Assembly (NCBI RefSeq): GCF_017603965.1
Contig: NZ_CP071955.1
Coordinates: 372,001 to 436,000, forward strand
DNA length: 64,000 nucleotides
DNA from: Xanthomonas fragariae
GTDB taxonomy: Bacteria; Pseudomonadota; Gammaproteobacteria; Xanthomonadales; Xanthomonadaceae
Reading direction: 5' to 3'
The notes under the pieces: model-generated
Told to the model about the DNA's origin: nothing
The model's database searches: none
The model's input: the letters and a program-made list of their open reading frames with translations, nothing else
Part shown: positions 56,435 through 64,000 of the stretch, one piece after another
Numbering within the stretch: the first letter of the stretch is position 1
Layout: every line of letters begins with the position of its first letter
Position numbers and translations under genes: made by a program

Positions 56435-56971
56435 TTAGCGGCTCGGGCGTGGCGCATTCCTCCACAGCAACGCACGAAACGGGCCCAACAGAAACACGCC
56501 CATGCCCAGTTTCACCGCCAGATCGCCGGCAGCCCAGCTGATCCATGGCAGGCCCACGCCGGCAAAGGCAATGCTCCAGAAGATCGCCGTATCCAGCATG
56601 GCACTGCAGGTGGTGGCCACGATCGGCGCGCGCCACCAGCTGCCATTGCGCAGGCGGTCGAACACGCTGATATCCAGCAGCTGTGCAGCAATGAAGGCGC
56701 TGCACGAGGCCACTGCAATTCGCGGCGTTGCCAGCCAGATCGACAGCAGTACCGCCAATGCAAACCCGCACCAGGCGACCTTGCGCGCCGCACGTGGCCC
56801 GAAGCGACGATTGATCAGGTTGCTCACCAGAAATGCCACCGGATACGAGAACGCGCCCCACGTCAGCCAGTCGTTGATCGGGTACTGCACCAGGATGTTG
56901 GACAACAGCACCACCGCACCCATGGACAGCACCGCCCACATCAATGCGCGTGCGGTGAGCGGGGCAAACAA
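56435..56971 (-). CDS. VUT-family (YhhQ-type) queuosine-precursor transporter
   Basis: This 178-residue membrane protein has five to six hydrophobic segments and the family features LSNILVQYPIN, YPVAFLVSNLINRRFG and SAFIAAQLLDISVFDRLRNG. Members import queuosine precursors such as preQ0 or preQ1. It stands alone on the minus strand. The ~400 bases upstream to 57387 hold no recognised gene. Confidence 0.82.
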   Translation of the reverse strand: MFAPLTARALMWAVLSMGAVVLLSNILVQYPINDWLTWGAFSYPVAFLVSNLINRRFGPRAARKVAWCGFALAVLLSIWLATPRIAVASCSAFIAAQLLDISVFDRLRNGSWWRAPIVATTCSAMLDTAIFWSIAFAGVGLPWISWAAGDLAVKLGMGVFLLGPFRALLWRNAPRPSR

Positions 56972-57387
56972 ACTGGGAGGTGTGGCAGGGATGGCGGTGC
57001 GTCAGTGGCAGGGTTGCGCGATTATCCGCGTCTGGACGCGTGCGGGCCAGTGCGGCTGGCGCGACAAGGATAACGCGCTCCGATGGTGGTCCGGATCGTG
57101 TACATGATCGTGTACATGGCCGCAGGCCTAAAGACCCAATCGGCAAGAAGCAACAGCAAGCACACTCGCATCCAGCAGCGCACTCAAGCGAACCGGTTGC
57201 ATCGATCATGCATGTGGCACAGCAGGCGCTGCGCTCGATGCGTGCCCACGGGCCACCAGCAGCACCAATATCGTAGGGACACACAACCTACCCAACACAT
57301 TGCCTCGGCCAGGTGCGCGTTCGGTGTTCGATCCGCATCGGCTGACAGCGTGCTTGTGCCTGCCCCGTGTCATTCACTGCAACACCA

Positions 57388-58335
57388 TCATATGTGCAGG
57401 CGCTCACGCACCAGTGCGGCAACGCGTTGGGTTTCGCGTAGTGGAGTGGGTTCTGACTGTGCTGCGAAAATGTCGGCGGTGTCGCATAAACGTCGATGCG
57501 CCTGCAGTGCTCGAACATACTGCCGAACGCGTCCTCGCGCGCAATCGCAAAACGCCGCCGCCACCGGCACGCGCGTGGCGCACGCCTCGGACAGCAGGTT
57601 GACCGAGTCGGCAGTGGCCACGATCGCATCGGCCCAGCCCAGCAGGCCGGCATACGGGTTCGGGCCATCGCGCTCATCGCACCACACCAGGCCGGGCAAG
57701 TCTGCGCGCAACGTGCGCAGCGTTGTGATTGTCTCGGGCGGGGTACGTCGCGACGTAGTGACCAGCAGGCTGCCGCAGACCGCGTGCAGTTGCTCGCGCA
57801 GGTGCGCGCACAGCGTTGCCAGCGCCTGGCTGGTCCAGGGCACCTGTGCGGTCGGGCCGCCGATCAGCAGGGCCAGACGCGGACCGGGCAGGGTGCCGAG
57901 CATGGCAAAGGCGGTGCGCCCGGCCGACAGCCAGGCATCGTTCACCTGATGCAGGCTGCCGAGCAGGGTGATGACGTTGGCGCCACGCAATGCGTCGTGC
58001 TCGGGCACGATCAGCAGATCCCAGTGACGTGCATCCAGGCGCGGGTCCAGGATCTGCACCGTCCGGCTACCGTGCGCGCGCAGCAGCCGGGTTGCCAGCG
58101 CAGCTTGGCGTCCGCAGCCGATAGCCAACGCCGGCGGCCGCTCCAGTTGCCTGGCGAACTCCGCGCCAAAGGAGACGTGTGCGCCGGGCAGCAGGTGCGG
58201 CGCTGCCCAGCGCCATGGCGCGCGGGCCCGCAGATGCTGTGCAGTGATCGGTGCTGGCCGCAGCGCACGTGCCAGTGCCTCGGCCTGGCGGGCATTGCCG
58301 GCCAGGCCATCGCTGACCGCCCAGGTCAGCGCCAT
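57388..58335 (-). CDS. ELM1-family (mitochondrial fission ELM1-like) protein
   Basis: This 315-residue protein begins [20 protein letters not shown] and has [38 protein letters not shown] and [20 protein letters not shown], all typical of the ELM1 family. The bacterial members have a glycosyltransferase-like fold and unknown substrates; some are linked to envelope polysaccharide. No neighbour clarifies its role. Confidence 0.85.
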   Translation of the reverse strand: MALTWAVSDGLAGNARQAEALARALRPAPITAQHLRARAPWRWAAPHLLPGAHVSFGAEFARQLERPPALAIGCGRQAALATRLLRAHGSRTVQILDPRLDARHWDLLIVPEHDALRGANVITLLGSLHQVNDAWLSAGRTAFAMLGTLPGPRLALLIGGPTAQVPWTSQALATLCAHLREQLHAVCGSLLVTTSRRTPPETITTLRTLRADLPGLVWCDERDGPNPYAGLLGWADAIVATADSVNLLSEACATRVPVAAAFCDCARGRVRQYVRALQAHRRLCDTADIFAAQSEPTPLRETQRVAALVRERLHI

Positions 58336-58472
58336 CGTTTCAGATCCGACATAGGATTTGTTTCAGATTGAGCGTGTGTTGCAGCAATGGCGTCACTCTA
58401 CACTGCGGGTCTTCACACCAGCGCCCGTGCTGCATCCTACTGTCGTCCATTCCTCAGCCTCCCGGAGTCGCC

Positions 58473-59063
58473 ATGTCCGACCTGCTCAACGCTGCCGCAC
58501 TGGATCAGCTGTTTCGCACTGCCCGCACGCAAAACACCTTTCTCGACAAGCCGGTCAGCGAAGATCAGCTGCGCCAGCTTTACGACCTGGTCAAGTGGGG
58601 CCCGACCGCGGCCAACGGTTCGCCGGCGCGTTTCGTGTTCGTGACCAGCCCGGAGGCCAAGCAGAAGCTCACGCCGGCGCTGTCCGAAGGCAATGCTGCC
58701 AAGACGCTGGCTGCGCCGGTCACAGTAATCATCGGGTCGGATGAGGATTTCCACGAGAAGCTGCCGTACCTGTTTCCGCACGCCGATGCCAAGAGCTGGT
58801 TCGACGGCCCGCGCGAGGCGCGCGCACCTTCTGCGTTCCGTAACAGTTCGTTGCAGGGCGCCTATCTGATCCTGGCCGCGCGTGCGCTGGGTCTGGATGC
58901 CGGCCCGATGTCCGGCTTCGACAATGCCAAGGTGGATGCGGCGTTTTTTGCCGGCACCCCGATCACGTCCAATTTCCTGGTCAATCTCGGCTACGGTGAC
59001 CCGGCCGGGTTGTTCCCGCGCTTGCCGCGCCTGAGTTTCGACGAAGCCGCACGCATTGAATAA
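58473..59063 (+). CDS. Nitroreductase-family protein (RutE/HadB-like)
   Basis: This 196-residue flavoenzyme starts at ATG 58473 with a GGAG site. It shows [33 protein letters not shown] [19 protein letters not shown] and [20 protein letters not shown], which match the malonic semialdehyde reductase/RutE subgroup. It probably reduces small aldehydes or nitro compounds with NAD(P)H in the cytoplasm. It is not in a rut operon here, so the physiological substrate is open. Confidence 0.88.
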   Translation: MSDLLNAAALDQLFRTARTQNTFLDKPVSEDQLRQLYDLVKWGPTAANGSPARFVFVTSPEAKQKLTPALSEGNAAKTLAAPVTVIIGSDEDFHEKLPYLFPHADAKSWFDGPREARAPSAFRNSSLQGAYLILAARALGLDAGPMSGFDNAKVDAAFFAGTPITSNFLVNLGYGDPAGLFPRLPRLSFDEAARIE

Positions 59064-59065
59064 GA

Positions 59066-59200
59066 TCGATAACGGCTGCGCTCACCATCAGGCGGGCGCA
59101 ACCGGTGCTCGGGGCGATTTGCAGCCACGCACACGCCGGTTCCGACGCGCGGTCCTTGGTTGTGTACAGACCGCTCGCTACGTGCATTAGCCGCTTTGGG
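59066..59200 (+). mobile_element. Decayed copy of the ~148-bp inverted-repeat element
   Basis: CGGCTGCGCTCACCATCAGG, CGGGCGCAACCGGTGCTCGG and GCATTAGCCGCTTT follow the order of the intact element with many changes. It fills the gap between the nitroreductase and YceI genes. Confidence 0.65.
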
Positions 59201-59290
59201 CGTGCGGTTTCACATTCCTGCAGTCTTCGTCCGTCTGCATTTCGTCCCATCTGCGTTGATCCAACGCGTCTGTCATCACGAGGAATTTCA

Positions 59291-60043
59291 ATGAAGACCA
59301 CCCATAAACTGCTGCTGCCGCTTGCCCTGACCCTGGCCATCGCCGCCTGCTCCAAGCCGGCCGACAATGCCGCCGCCCCGGCGGCCGCTCCTGCCGCCGA
59401 AACCCCGGCTGCCACCGCACCGGCTGCCACCGCTGCTGCTCCGGCACCGGCTGCTGCCGAGTCCACCGTTTCGGCCGCGCCTGCCGTACCTGCCGTGCAA
59501 GTGCAGTCCGGCACCTACACGCTGGATCCGGGCCACACCGACGTGCTGGCGCAGTGGAGCCACTTCGGCTTCTCCAACCCGACCGCGCACTTCGGCAATG
59601 TCGACGGCACCCTGGTGTACGACGCGACCGACGTGACCAAGTCCACCGTGCAGGTCACCCTGCCGCTGTCCGGCTTGACCAGCTTCACGGCCAAGTTGGA
59701 CGAACACCTGAAGAGCGGTGATTTCTTCAATGCGGCCAAGTTCCCGACCGCCACCTTCAAGAGCACCAAAGTCGAAGCCGCCGGCACCAACAAGCTGACC
59801 GTCACCGGCGATCTGACCATCAAGGATCAGACCAAGCCGGTCGTGCTGGACGTCACCCTCAACGGTGCCGGCGAGCACCCGATGAAGAAGGTGCCGGCGG
59901 CCGGCTTCGACGCCACCACCACGATCAAGCGCAGCGACTTCGGCGTGGACCAGTACGCCCCGAACGTCAGCGACGAAGTCAAGATCCGCATCACCACCGA
60001 AGCCCTGCAGGCCAAGGCCGGTGACGCTGCTGCTTCGAAGTAA
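59291..60043 (+). CDS. YceI-family lipoprotein
   Basis: This 250-residue protein starts at ATG 59291 (GAGGAA upstream) with a lipoprotein signal (LLLPLALTLAIAAC). A 50-residue Ala/Pro/Thr linker follows, then the YceI lipocalin-like domain: YTLDPGHTDVLAQWSHFGFS, VTLPLSGLTSFTAKLDEHLK, GDFFNAAKFPTATFKS and FGVDQYAPNVSDEVKI. YceI proteins bind isoprenoid-like lipids in the periplasm. The long Ala-rich linker is unusual and would hold the domain away from the membrane. Confidence 0.92.
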   Translation: MKTTHKLLLPLALTLAIAACSKPADNAAAPAAAPAAETPAATAPAATAAAPAPAAAESTVSAAPAVPAVQVQSGTYTLDPGHTDVLAQWSHFGFSNPTAHFGNVDGTLVYDATDVTKSTVQVTLPLSGLTSFTAKLDEHLKSGDFFNAAKFPTATFKSTKVEAAGTNKLTVTGDLTIKDQTKPVVLDVTLNGAGEHPMKKVPAAGFDATTTIKRSDFGVDQYAPNVSDEVKIRITTEALQAKAGDAAASK

Positions 60044-60097
60044 TTGGCCGCGCGGTTGATGCATCGGTGCGTGTAATCGCACCGATGTGTGGAATGC

Positions 60098-60124
60098 AAA
60101 AGCCCGCCGATTGGCGGGCTTTTG
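60098..60124 (+). terminator. Rho-independent terminator after the YceI gene
   Basis: AAAAGCCCGCC-like stem pairs with GGCGGGCTTTT around GATT and is followed by GTTT. A second hairpin without a T-run (CATCGGTGCG/CGCACCGATG, 60062-60087) lies just before it. Confidence 0.88.
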
Positions 60125-60172
60125 TTTAGGCGACTTATCAGGTGCATGCGCTGCTGTCGCCGCTGCGTTGAG

Positions 60173-60319
60173 TAAGAGCGGCTAACAAAACGACTGCGCT
60201 CACCGGCAGGCGGGCGCGGCCGGTGCTCGGAATCGGCATGTACCACGCGTACACTCCGGTTCCTGCGCGCCGTCCGCATCCACCTGACGACTGCTCGCTA
60301 CGTTTTGTTAGCCGCTCTA
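60173..60319 (+). mobile_element. ~148-bp inverted-repeat element (MITE-like)
   Basis: TAAGAGCGGCTAACAAAACG and CGTTTTGTTAGCCGCTCTA form the ends. The interior is nearly identical to 47749-47897. It directly abuts the broken 5' end of the malonate-locus remnant. Confidence 0.88.
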
Positions 60320-61000
60320 AGTGTTCTTGCCCTTCCAGCGGCAGACCCACAGCCGGCCTGCGCGCCTAGCAGTGTCGCCCTTCTCGCAGTCGCAGGAACA
60401 GGTGTCCTTGTCCCGGTTGCGGAAAACGCTGTCGCGCAGCCGCTGGTGTGTGCAGGCACATTGGCGCAATGGCAGGTAGTGCGCGAGCAACTCCCCACGC
60501 CGCTCCTGGTACTCGGCTACAGCGTCGGCAAGCTTGCCGCGCACGCAGTGGCTGGCAGCATGGACATCGACAGCTGCCTGCAATTGTCCGCCACGCGCGC
60601 ACGCTCGATGGATGGATGCGGCCAGTCCAGACTAATGCCGGATTGATGGCCGTCGTCGGCCTGCCGCGACGTGTGCTTGAAACGCTATGCCGAACGCGTG
60701 GTGCAGCGCTTGCCATCATCAACGGCGACGACCATGCCGTGCTCGGTGGCCCGCGCGATGCACTGCAAATCCTTGGCGATGCTGCACAGTGGCAAGGCCC
60801 ACGCATCACACTGTTACCAGTGAGCGTGCCCGCGCATACGCCGTGGTTACGCGCGGCCGCCGACTCCTTCGCCACAGAACTGAAGACAGCAAACATCACT
60901 GCGCCCACGTTGCGCGTGCTTGCCGGCGTCGATGCACGTGCGGTCACCACGCAGGCATTGGTGATCGACACGTTGTCTGCGCAGATCGCACAGACCGCTA
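60320..61000 (+). pseudogene. mdcH: Malonate decarboxylase epsilon subunit (MdcH) remnant
   Basis: The first frame has PTPLLVLGYSVGKLAAHAVA, the acyltransferase region with the serine motif altered (GYSVG). Near 60630 the frame shifts, and the next frame gives MAVVGLPRRVLETLC, AIINGDDHAVLGGPRDAL and VPAHTPWLRAAADSF, matching MdcH. The 5' end is cut by a MITE and the 3' end joins the next remnant. MdcH loads malonyl groups onto the decarboxylase's carrier subunit. Confidence 0.78.
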
Positions 61001-61330
61001 GTGGGCGCGCTGCTGCTGTGCTGTGTCGGTGGCATTGTCTCTGCATTCGCCTCATCGGCGGCGGTGCTCGGTGCCACCATTCCGCTGGCGATGCCGTTCC
61101 TGATGCAGGGCCAGCTCGGCGCGGCCGGGGTAATCTGCGCGCTGTGCGTGTCGTCCACCATCGTCGATGTCAGCCCGTTCTCGACCAATGGCGCGCTGGT
61201 GCTGGCCTTGGCTGCGAAAGAGGAGCGCGACGCGCTGTTCCGCTGCTTCCTGGTCTACAGCGGGCTGGTGGTGCTCTGTTTGGGCTGCTGTTGGCCTGGT
61301 TGCTGTTGGTTGTGCCGGGCTGGCTGTGAT
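61001..61330 (+). pseudogene. C-terminal remnant of a malonate/dicarboxylate transporter (MatC/MadM-like)
   Basis: GGIVSAFASSAAVLGATIPL, MPFLMQGQLGAAGVICALCV and TIVDVSPFSTNGALVLALA are the conserved end of this transporter family. Only the last ~100 residues remain, fused to the mdcH remnant, and one frameshift near the end separates the final membrane strand (LLLAWLLLVVPGWL). Confidence 0.78.
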
Positions 61331-61406
61331 CCGGCCGGCGTGCGGCAGGGCCAGGGGGCCTGCGTAGAATGAGCGCTTCCGATCCGATACCGACGACCCG
61401 CCTGCC

Positions 61407-61620
61407 ATGACCTTCGCTGCTGATTGGCGCACTGCCAAAAAGCGCGTACCGCTTTACGAGGAAGTGGCCGAGCGCCTGCGCTAGAAGATCTACGACTACG
61501 CGCTGCCACCGGGCGAATGGATCGACGAACCGGCCCTGGCCGAAGAACTCGGCATCAGCCTTACTCCTTATACGCGAGAGCCTCAAGCTGCTCGCCGCCG
61601 AGGGCCTGCAACTGAACGAA
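61407..61620 (+). pseudogene. GntR-family regulator remnant
   Basis: The frame begins TFAADWRTAKKRVPLYEEVA, has an in-frame TAG at 61482-61484, then the winged-helix stretch YDYALPPGEWIDEPALAEEL and GISLTP, after which a frameshift leads into LKLLAAEGLQL. This is the DNA-binding part of a GntR regulator; its place beside malonate genes suggests it once controlled them. Confidence 0.75.
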
Positions 61621-61678
61621 TCGGCCACCAGGAATCGGATAGGGTGCCGTCGAAATCCAAGATGAGCAGTGCAGCCAT
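61621..61678 (-). pseudogene. N-terminal fragment of a HAD-family phosphatase
   Basis: From the ATG at 61678 the minus strand reads MAALLILDFDGTLSDSWW, the first catalytic motif of HAD hydrolases (DFDGT). The rest is missing; the fragment runs straight into the GntR remnant. Confidence 0.65.
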
Positions 61679-61772
61679 CGCGACGCAACATGTCAGCGCG
61701 TCATAGCCTGGCCAAGGCCGCTCGCGCGCCGCACCCACACACATCCCCACATGTGCGCGCAGACGATGCGAT

Positions 61773-62192
61773 TTACGCTTCGGCAAAGTGCGGCACGATC
61801 GGCGTGTCGCCGTGCGCGTGCTCTTCGATCACCTTGCGCTGCATCGCGGCCAGATACGCATCCAGCTCTTCGGTGGAGGTGAACACATCGCTCAGCGGCA
61901 CGGCCTTGACCATTTCGAAGACCTTGCGGATCTGCGGTTGCGGGTTGGCCACCAGCACCTTGCCCTGGCGTGTCGTTAAGGCTTTGCGCGCCTTGAAGAT
62001 GCAGCGGATGCCGGCGCTGGAGATATATTCCAATGCGCTCAGATCCAGCACCAACGTGGTGATGCGGGTGCCCAGCAGCGGCGACAGCGCCGCGTCCAGT
62101 TCCTGATAGGTGTGGGTGTCCAGGCGCCCGGTCAGGATGACGCGTTGGCTGGTGTCTTGTGGCGGGTCGATCTGAATGGCAAGCGTGGTCAT
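61773..62192 (-). CDS. STAS-domain anti-sigma factor antagonist (RsbV/SpoIIAA-like)
   Basis: This 139-residue protein starts at 62192 and overlaps the upstream gene's stop (ATGA). It has the STAS fold with LVLDLSALEYISSAGIRCIF, where the Ser in ISSAG is the usual phosphorylation site. Its partner kinase and phosphatase are encoded next to it. The C-terminus is extended by a short charged tail (QRKVIEEHAHGD). Confidence 0.9.
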   Translation of the reverse strand: MTTLAIQIDPPQDTSQRVILTGRLDTHTYQELDAALSPLLGTRITTLVLDLSALEYISSAGIRCIFKARKALTTRQGKVLVANPQPQIRKVFEMVKAVPLSDVFTSTEELDAYLAAMQRKVIEEHAHGDTPIVPHFAEA

Positions 62193-62620
62193 GACAAGGC
62201 CTCGGGGACAGGGGCGTACGGGTGGAGCAGGGTGACGCGCACGATGTTGTATGCACCATTGCGGCTGTAGCCGATGTGATCGGCAAACTGATGTACCAAA
62301 AACAGCCCTAAACCGCCGGTCGCGCGCTCGTCGAGCTCGGCATTCAGATCGGGCATGGGCGCCGCACACGGGTCGAATGCGCTGCCGGGGTCGTGCATTT
62401 CCAGCACTAGCGCCTGTGGGTCTAGTTGCAGTTGCAGGCGCAGCGGCTGGGCGGCGCACTGGCCGTGGGTGAGCGCATTGCAGCCGAGCTCTTCCACGAT
62501 CAGCCGCACCTGGTTGATGCGCTCGGCATGCAGGCCTTCGTGCGCCAGCGATTCTTCGAGTGCGTCGTTGGCGCCGGCCAGCTGGGCCAGCGACGGCACG
62601 ATGGCCAGATCGAACTTCAT
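62189..62620 (-). CDS. Anti-sigma-factor-type serine kinase (RsbW-like HATPase)
   Basis: This 143-residue GHKL ATPase has the N-box VEELGCNALTHGQ, DPGSAFDP and ATGGLGLFLVHQFADHIGYS, the ATP-binding motifs of RsbW/SpoIIAB. It would phosphorylate the STAS protein and bind an unknown partner when that protein is phosphorylated. It overlaps both neighbours by ATGA, so the three are translated together. Confidence 0.9.
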   Translation of the reverse strand: MKFDLAIVPSLAQLAGANDALEESLAHEGLHAERINQVRLIVEELGCNALTHGQCAAQPLRLQLQLDPQALVLEMHDPGSAFDPCAAPMPDLNAELDERATGGLGLFLVHQFADHIGYSRNGAYNIVRVTLLHPYAPVPEALS

Positions 62621-64000
62621 GGGGCCGTTGCATTTCCGGGCGTGTCCCGGCCAGTCTCTGCGACCGGTCCAGCATGCTCCTGGCGCAGCCGGATCGCCAG
62701 CAACGTGATGTCGTCGTACGGATCGGCCTTGCCGGTGAAGCGGGCGATGTCGGCAATCACTGCCTTGCACTGCGCCGCAGCACTGCGGCGCGGGTGCAGC
62801 GCGGCCAGCAGCCGGTCCAACCCGTAGCCGGCACCGTGTTCGTTGATCGCCTCGGTCACGCCATCGGTATAGCCCAGCAATGTCTGCCCGGCCGTCATGC
62901 GGCCCTGCAGCACCGGGTAGGATACCTGCGGCTCGATGCCTAACGGCGCACCGGTTTCCAGCGGCAACGGACGTGCCTTGCCGTCGATGTCGATCAACAG
63001 GGGCGGCTCGTGGCCGGCGCTGGCCAGGCAGTACTCGCCGCTCATCACATCGATCAACCCGCACAGCACCGTGGCGAACATGCAGGTGTCGTTGTTCTCG
63101 GCCAGGCGTGTGGAGGCGGCGATCAAGATGCTGTCCGGGTGCGTGTGCCGGCGTGCGGCAATTTCCAGCATGCTCACCGCCCGCACCATGAACAAGGCTG
63201 CCGGCACGCCCTTGTCGGACACATCGCCTATCACGAACCACAACAATCCGGGTTCGGTTTCGACGAAGTGGTAAAAATCCCCGCCCACCGCCTTGGCCGG
63301 TTCCAGCCACGCGCAGGTTTCCAGATGCGAACTGGCGCGATCGAAGGTGCGCCCAGATGGCAACATCGCTTGCTGGATTTCGCGCGCAATCTGCAATTCG
63401 CTGTGCATGCGTTCGCGTGCGGCGGTCATCTCGCCGATCTCGGCGATGTGGTGAGCGATCGCATCGCGCGCGCTATCGAACGCACGTGCCATCACGCCCA
63501 CCTCGTCATTGCGTTCGATGTGTTGCAGCGGATACTCGAATTGGCCGCGTCGAAAATGCTCGGCGGTATCGGTCAATTCTTCGATCGGCCGGGTCAACTT
63601 GCGCGTGATCCGCCCCATCAACCACCACCACACCGCCGCTCCCAGTAGCGCCGCCAATGACACCCATGCAGCCAGCCAGTTCAGGCCGGCCAACACATAG
63701 CCTTCCGATGCGGATAAGACGAAGGTCCAACCGCTGCGCCCCACCGCCGCGCTATGGGTGAGAAAGCGCTCGCCATCGGGGGCCGTGTGCGAGAACGAGA
63801 TCGGCTGGCCTGCAGCGACCGCGCGCTGCAACGGCAGCAGGTCCGGTCGCGAACGCGCCACGTAGGCATCGAGCGTGCGATGCAGATTGAGTGCCGGATC
63901 TGGGCTGAACACCAACATGCCTTCCGGCGATACCAGCATCGGCTCGATGCTGCTATTGCGCGGCAACTGGTCGATGATGTTACGCAGATGGTGCAGCGGC
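62617..64000 (-). CDS. PP2C-type (SpoIIE/RsbU) serine phosphatase with sensor region (partial)
   Basis: The gene enters from the right edge. The visible part has an extracellular sensor end, one membrane segment (LNWLAAWVSLAALLGAAVWWWL), a HAMP domain (MGRITRKLTRPIEELTDTAE), a helical linker with LQIAREIQQAMLP and a SpoIIE phosphatase domain: AKAVGGDFYHF, VIGDVSDKGVPAALFMV, GHEPPLL and GYTDGVTEA, with the metal-binding Asp residues. It should reverse phosphorylation of the STAS protein in response to an external signal. The N-terminus is outside the window. Confidence 0.92.
   Translation of the reverse strand, partial: PLHHLRNIIDQLPRNSSIEPMLVSPEGMLVFSPDPALNLHRTLDAYVARSRPDLLPLQRAVAAGQPISFSHTAPDGERFLTHSAAVGRSGWTFVLSASEGYVLAGLNWLAAWVSLAALLGAAVWWWLMGRITRKLTRPIEELTDTAEHFRRGQFEYPLQHIERNDEVGVMARAFDSARDAIAHHIAEIGEMTAARERMHSELQIAREIQQAMLPSGRTFDRASSHLETCAWLEPAKAVGGDFYHFVETEPGLLWFVIGDVSDKGVPAALFMVRAVSMLEIAARRHTHPDSILIAASTRLAENNDTCMFATVLCGLIDVMSGEYCLASAGHEPPLLIDIDGKARPLPLETGAPLGIEPQVSYPVLQGRMTAGQTLLGYTDGVTEAINEHGAGYGLDRLLAALHPRRSAAAQCKAVIADIARFTGKADPYDDITLLAIRLRQEHAGPVAETGRDTPGNATAP

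Noticed and set aside
56367..57284. A 305-residue minus-strand frame covering the YhhQ-type transporter.
   Set aside because: It is in another frame than the transporter, which has clear membrane segments and family motifs.

Overview
The window looks like a chromosomal segment of a Xanthomonas species (Gammaproteobacteria, Xanthomonadaceae). It is GC-rich, carries two tandem XopX-type type III effector genes near groESL, and has IS3-family insertion sequences and short inverted-repeat elements of a plant-pathogen accessory genome. This assignment rests on protein recognition alone; no database was searched.

Region 1 (1-1.3 kb): the 3' end of an unrecognised gene and a di-haem cytochrome c peroxidase. 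Region 2 (1.35-28.4 kb): a large Rhs/YD-repeat toxin island. It opens with a secreted protein built of 645-bp repeats. Two almost identical, Sec-signal-bearing Rhs genes follow, differing only in their C-terminal tips, each with its own small candidate immunity gene. Behind them lie promoterless 'orphan' tip-plus-immunity cassettes, most preceded by a different length of the same Rhs core. Two IS3-family elements, an IS256-type remnant and a MITE-like element interrupt the array. The layout fits a toxin-switching locus in which homologous recombination through the shared core moves a new tip and its immunity gene onto an expressed Rhs.

Region 3 (28.8-34.2 kb): conserved housekeeping genes, dsbD-cutA on the minus strand and groES-groEL with heat-shock-like control sites. 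Region 4 (34.3-41.5 kb): a three-gene cassette of an SNF2-type helicase, an AlbA_2 (Schlafen-like) protein and a PHP-domain/SMC-like ATPase, which looks like an uncharacterised nucleic-acid defence system. Region 5 (41.5-48.1 kb): a frameshifted dienelactone hydrolase, the two xopX-like genes, each with a conserved near-PIP box, and a TonB-receptor remnant split by a MITE.

Region 6 (48.1-64 kb): a DAHP synthase gene preceded by a very clear attenuator (a leader peptide with a run of Phe/Tyr/Trp codons, a terminator and a matching antiterminator), an AsmA-like protein, glnE, a YhhQ-type transporter, an ELM1-family protein, a nitroreductase, a YceI lipoprotein, remnants of a malonate decarboxylase/transport locus, and an RsbU/RsbW/RsbV-like partner-switching operon that runs off the right edge. 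A ~148-bp element with 19-bp terminal inverted repeats recurs through regions 5-6 and often sits at the edge of decayed genes. No rRNA, tRNA or CRISPR array was seen.
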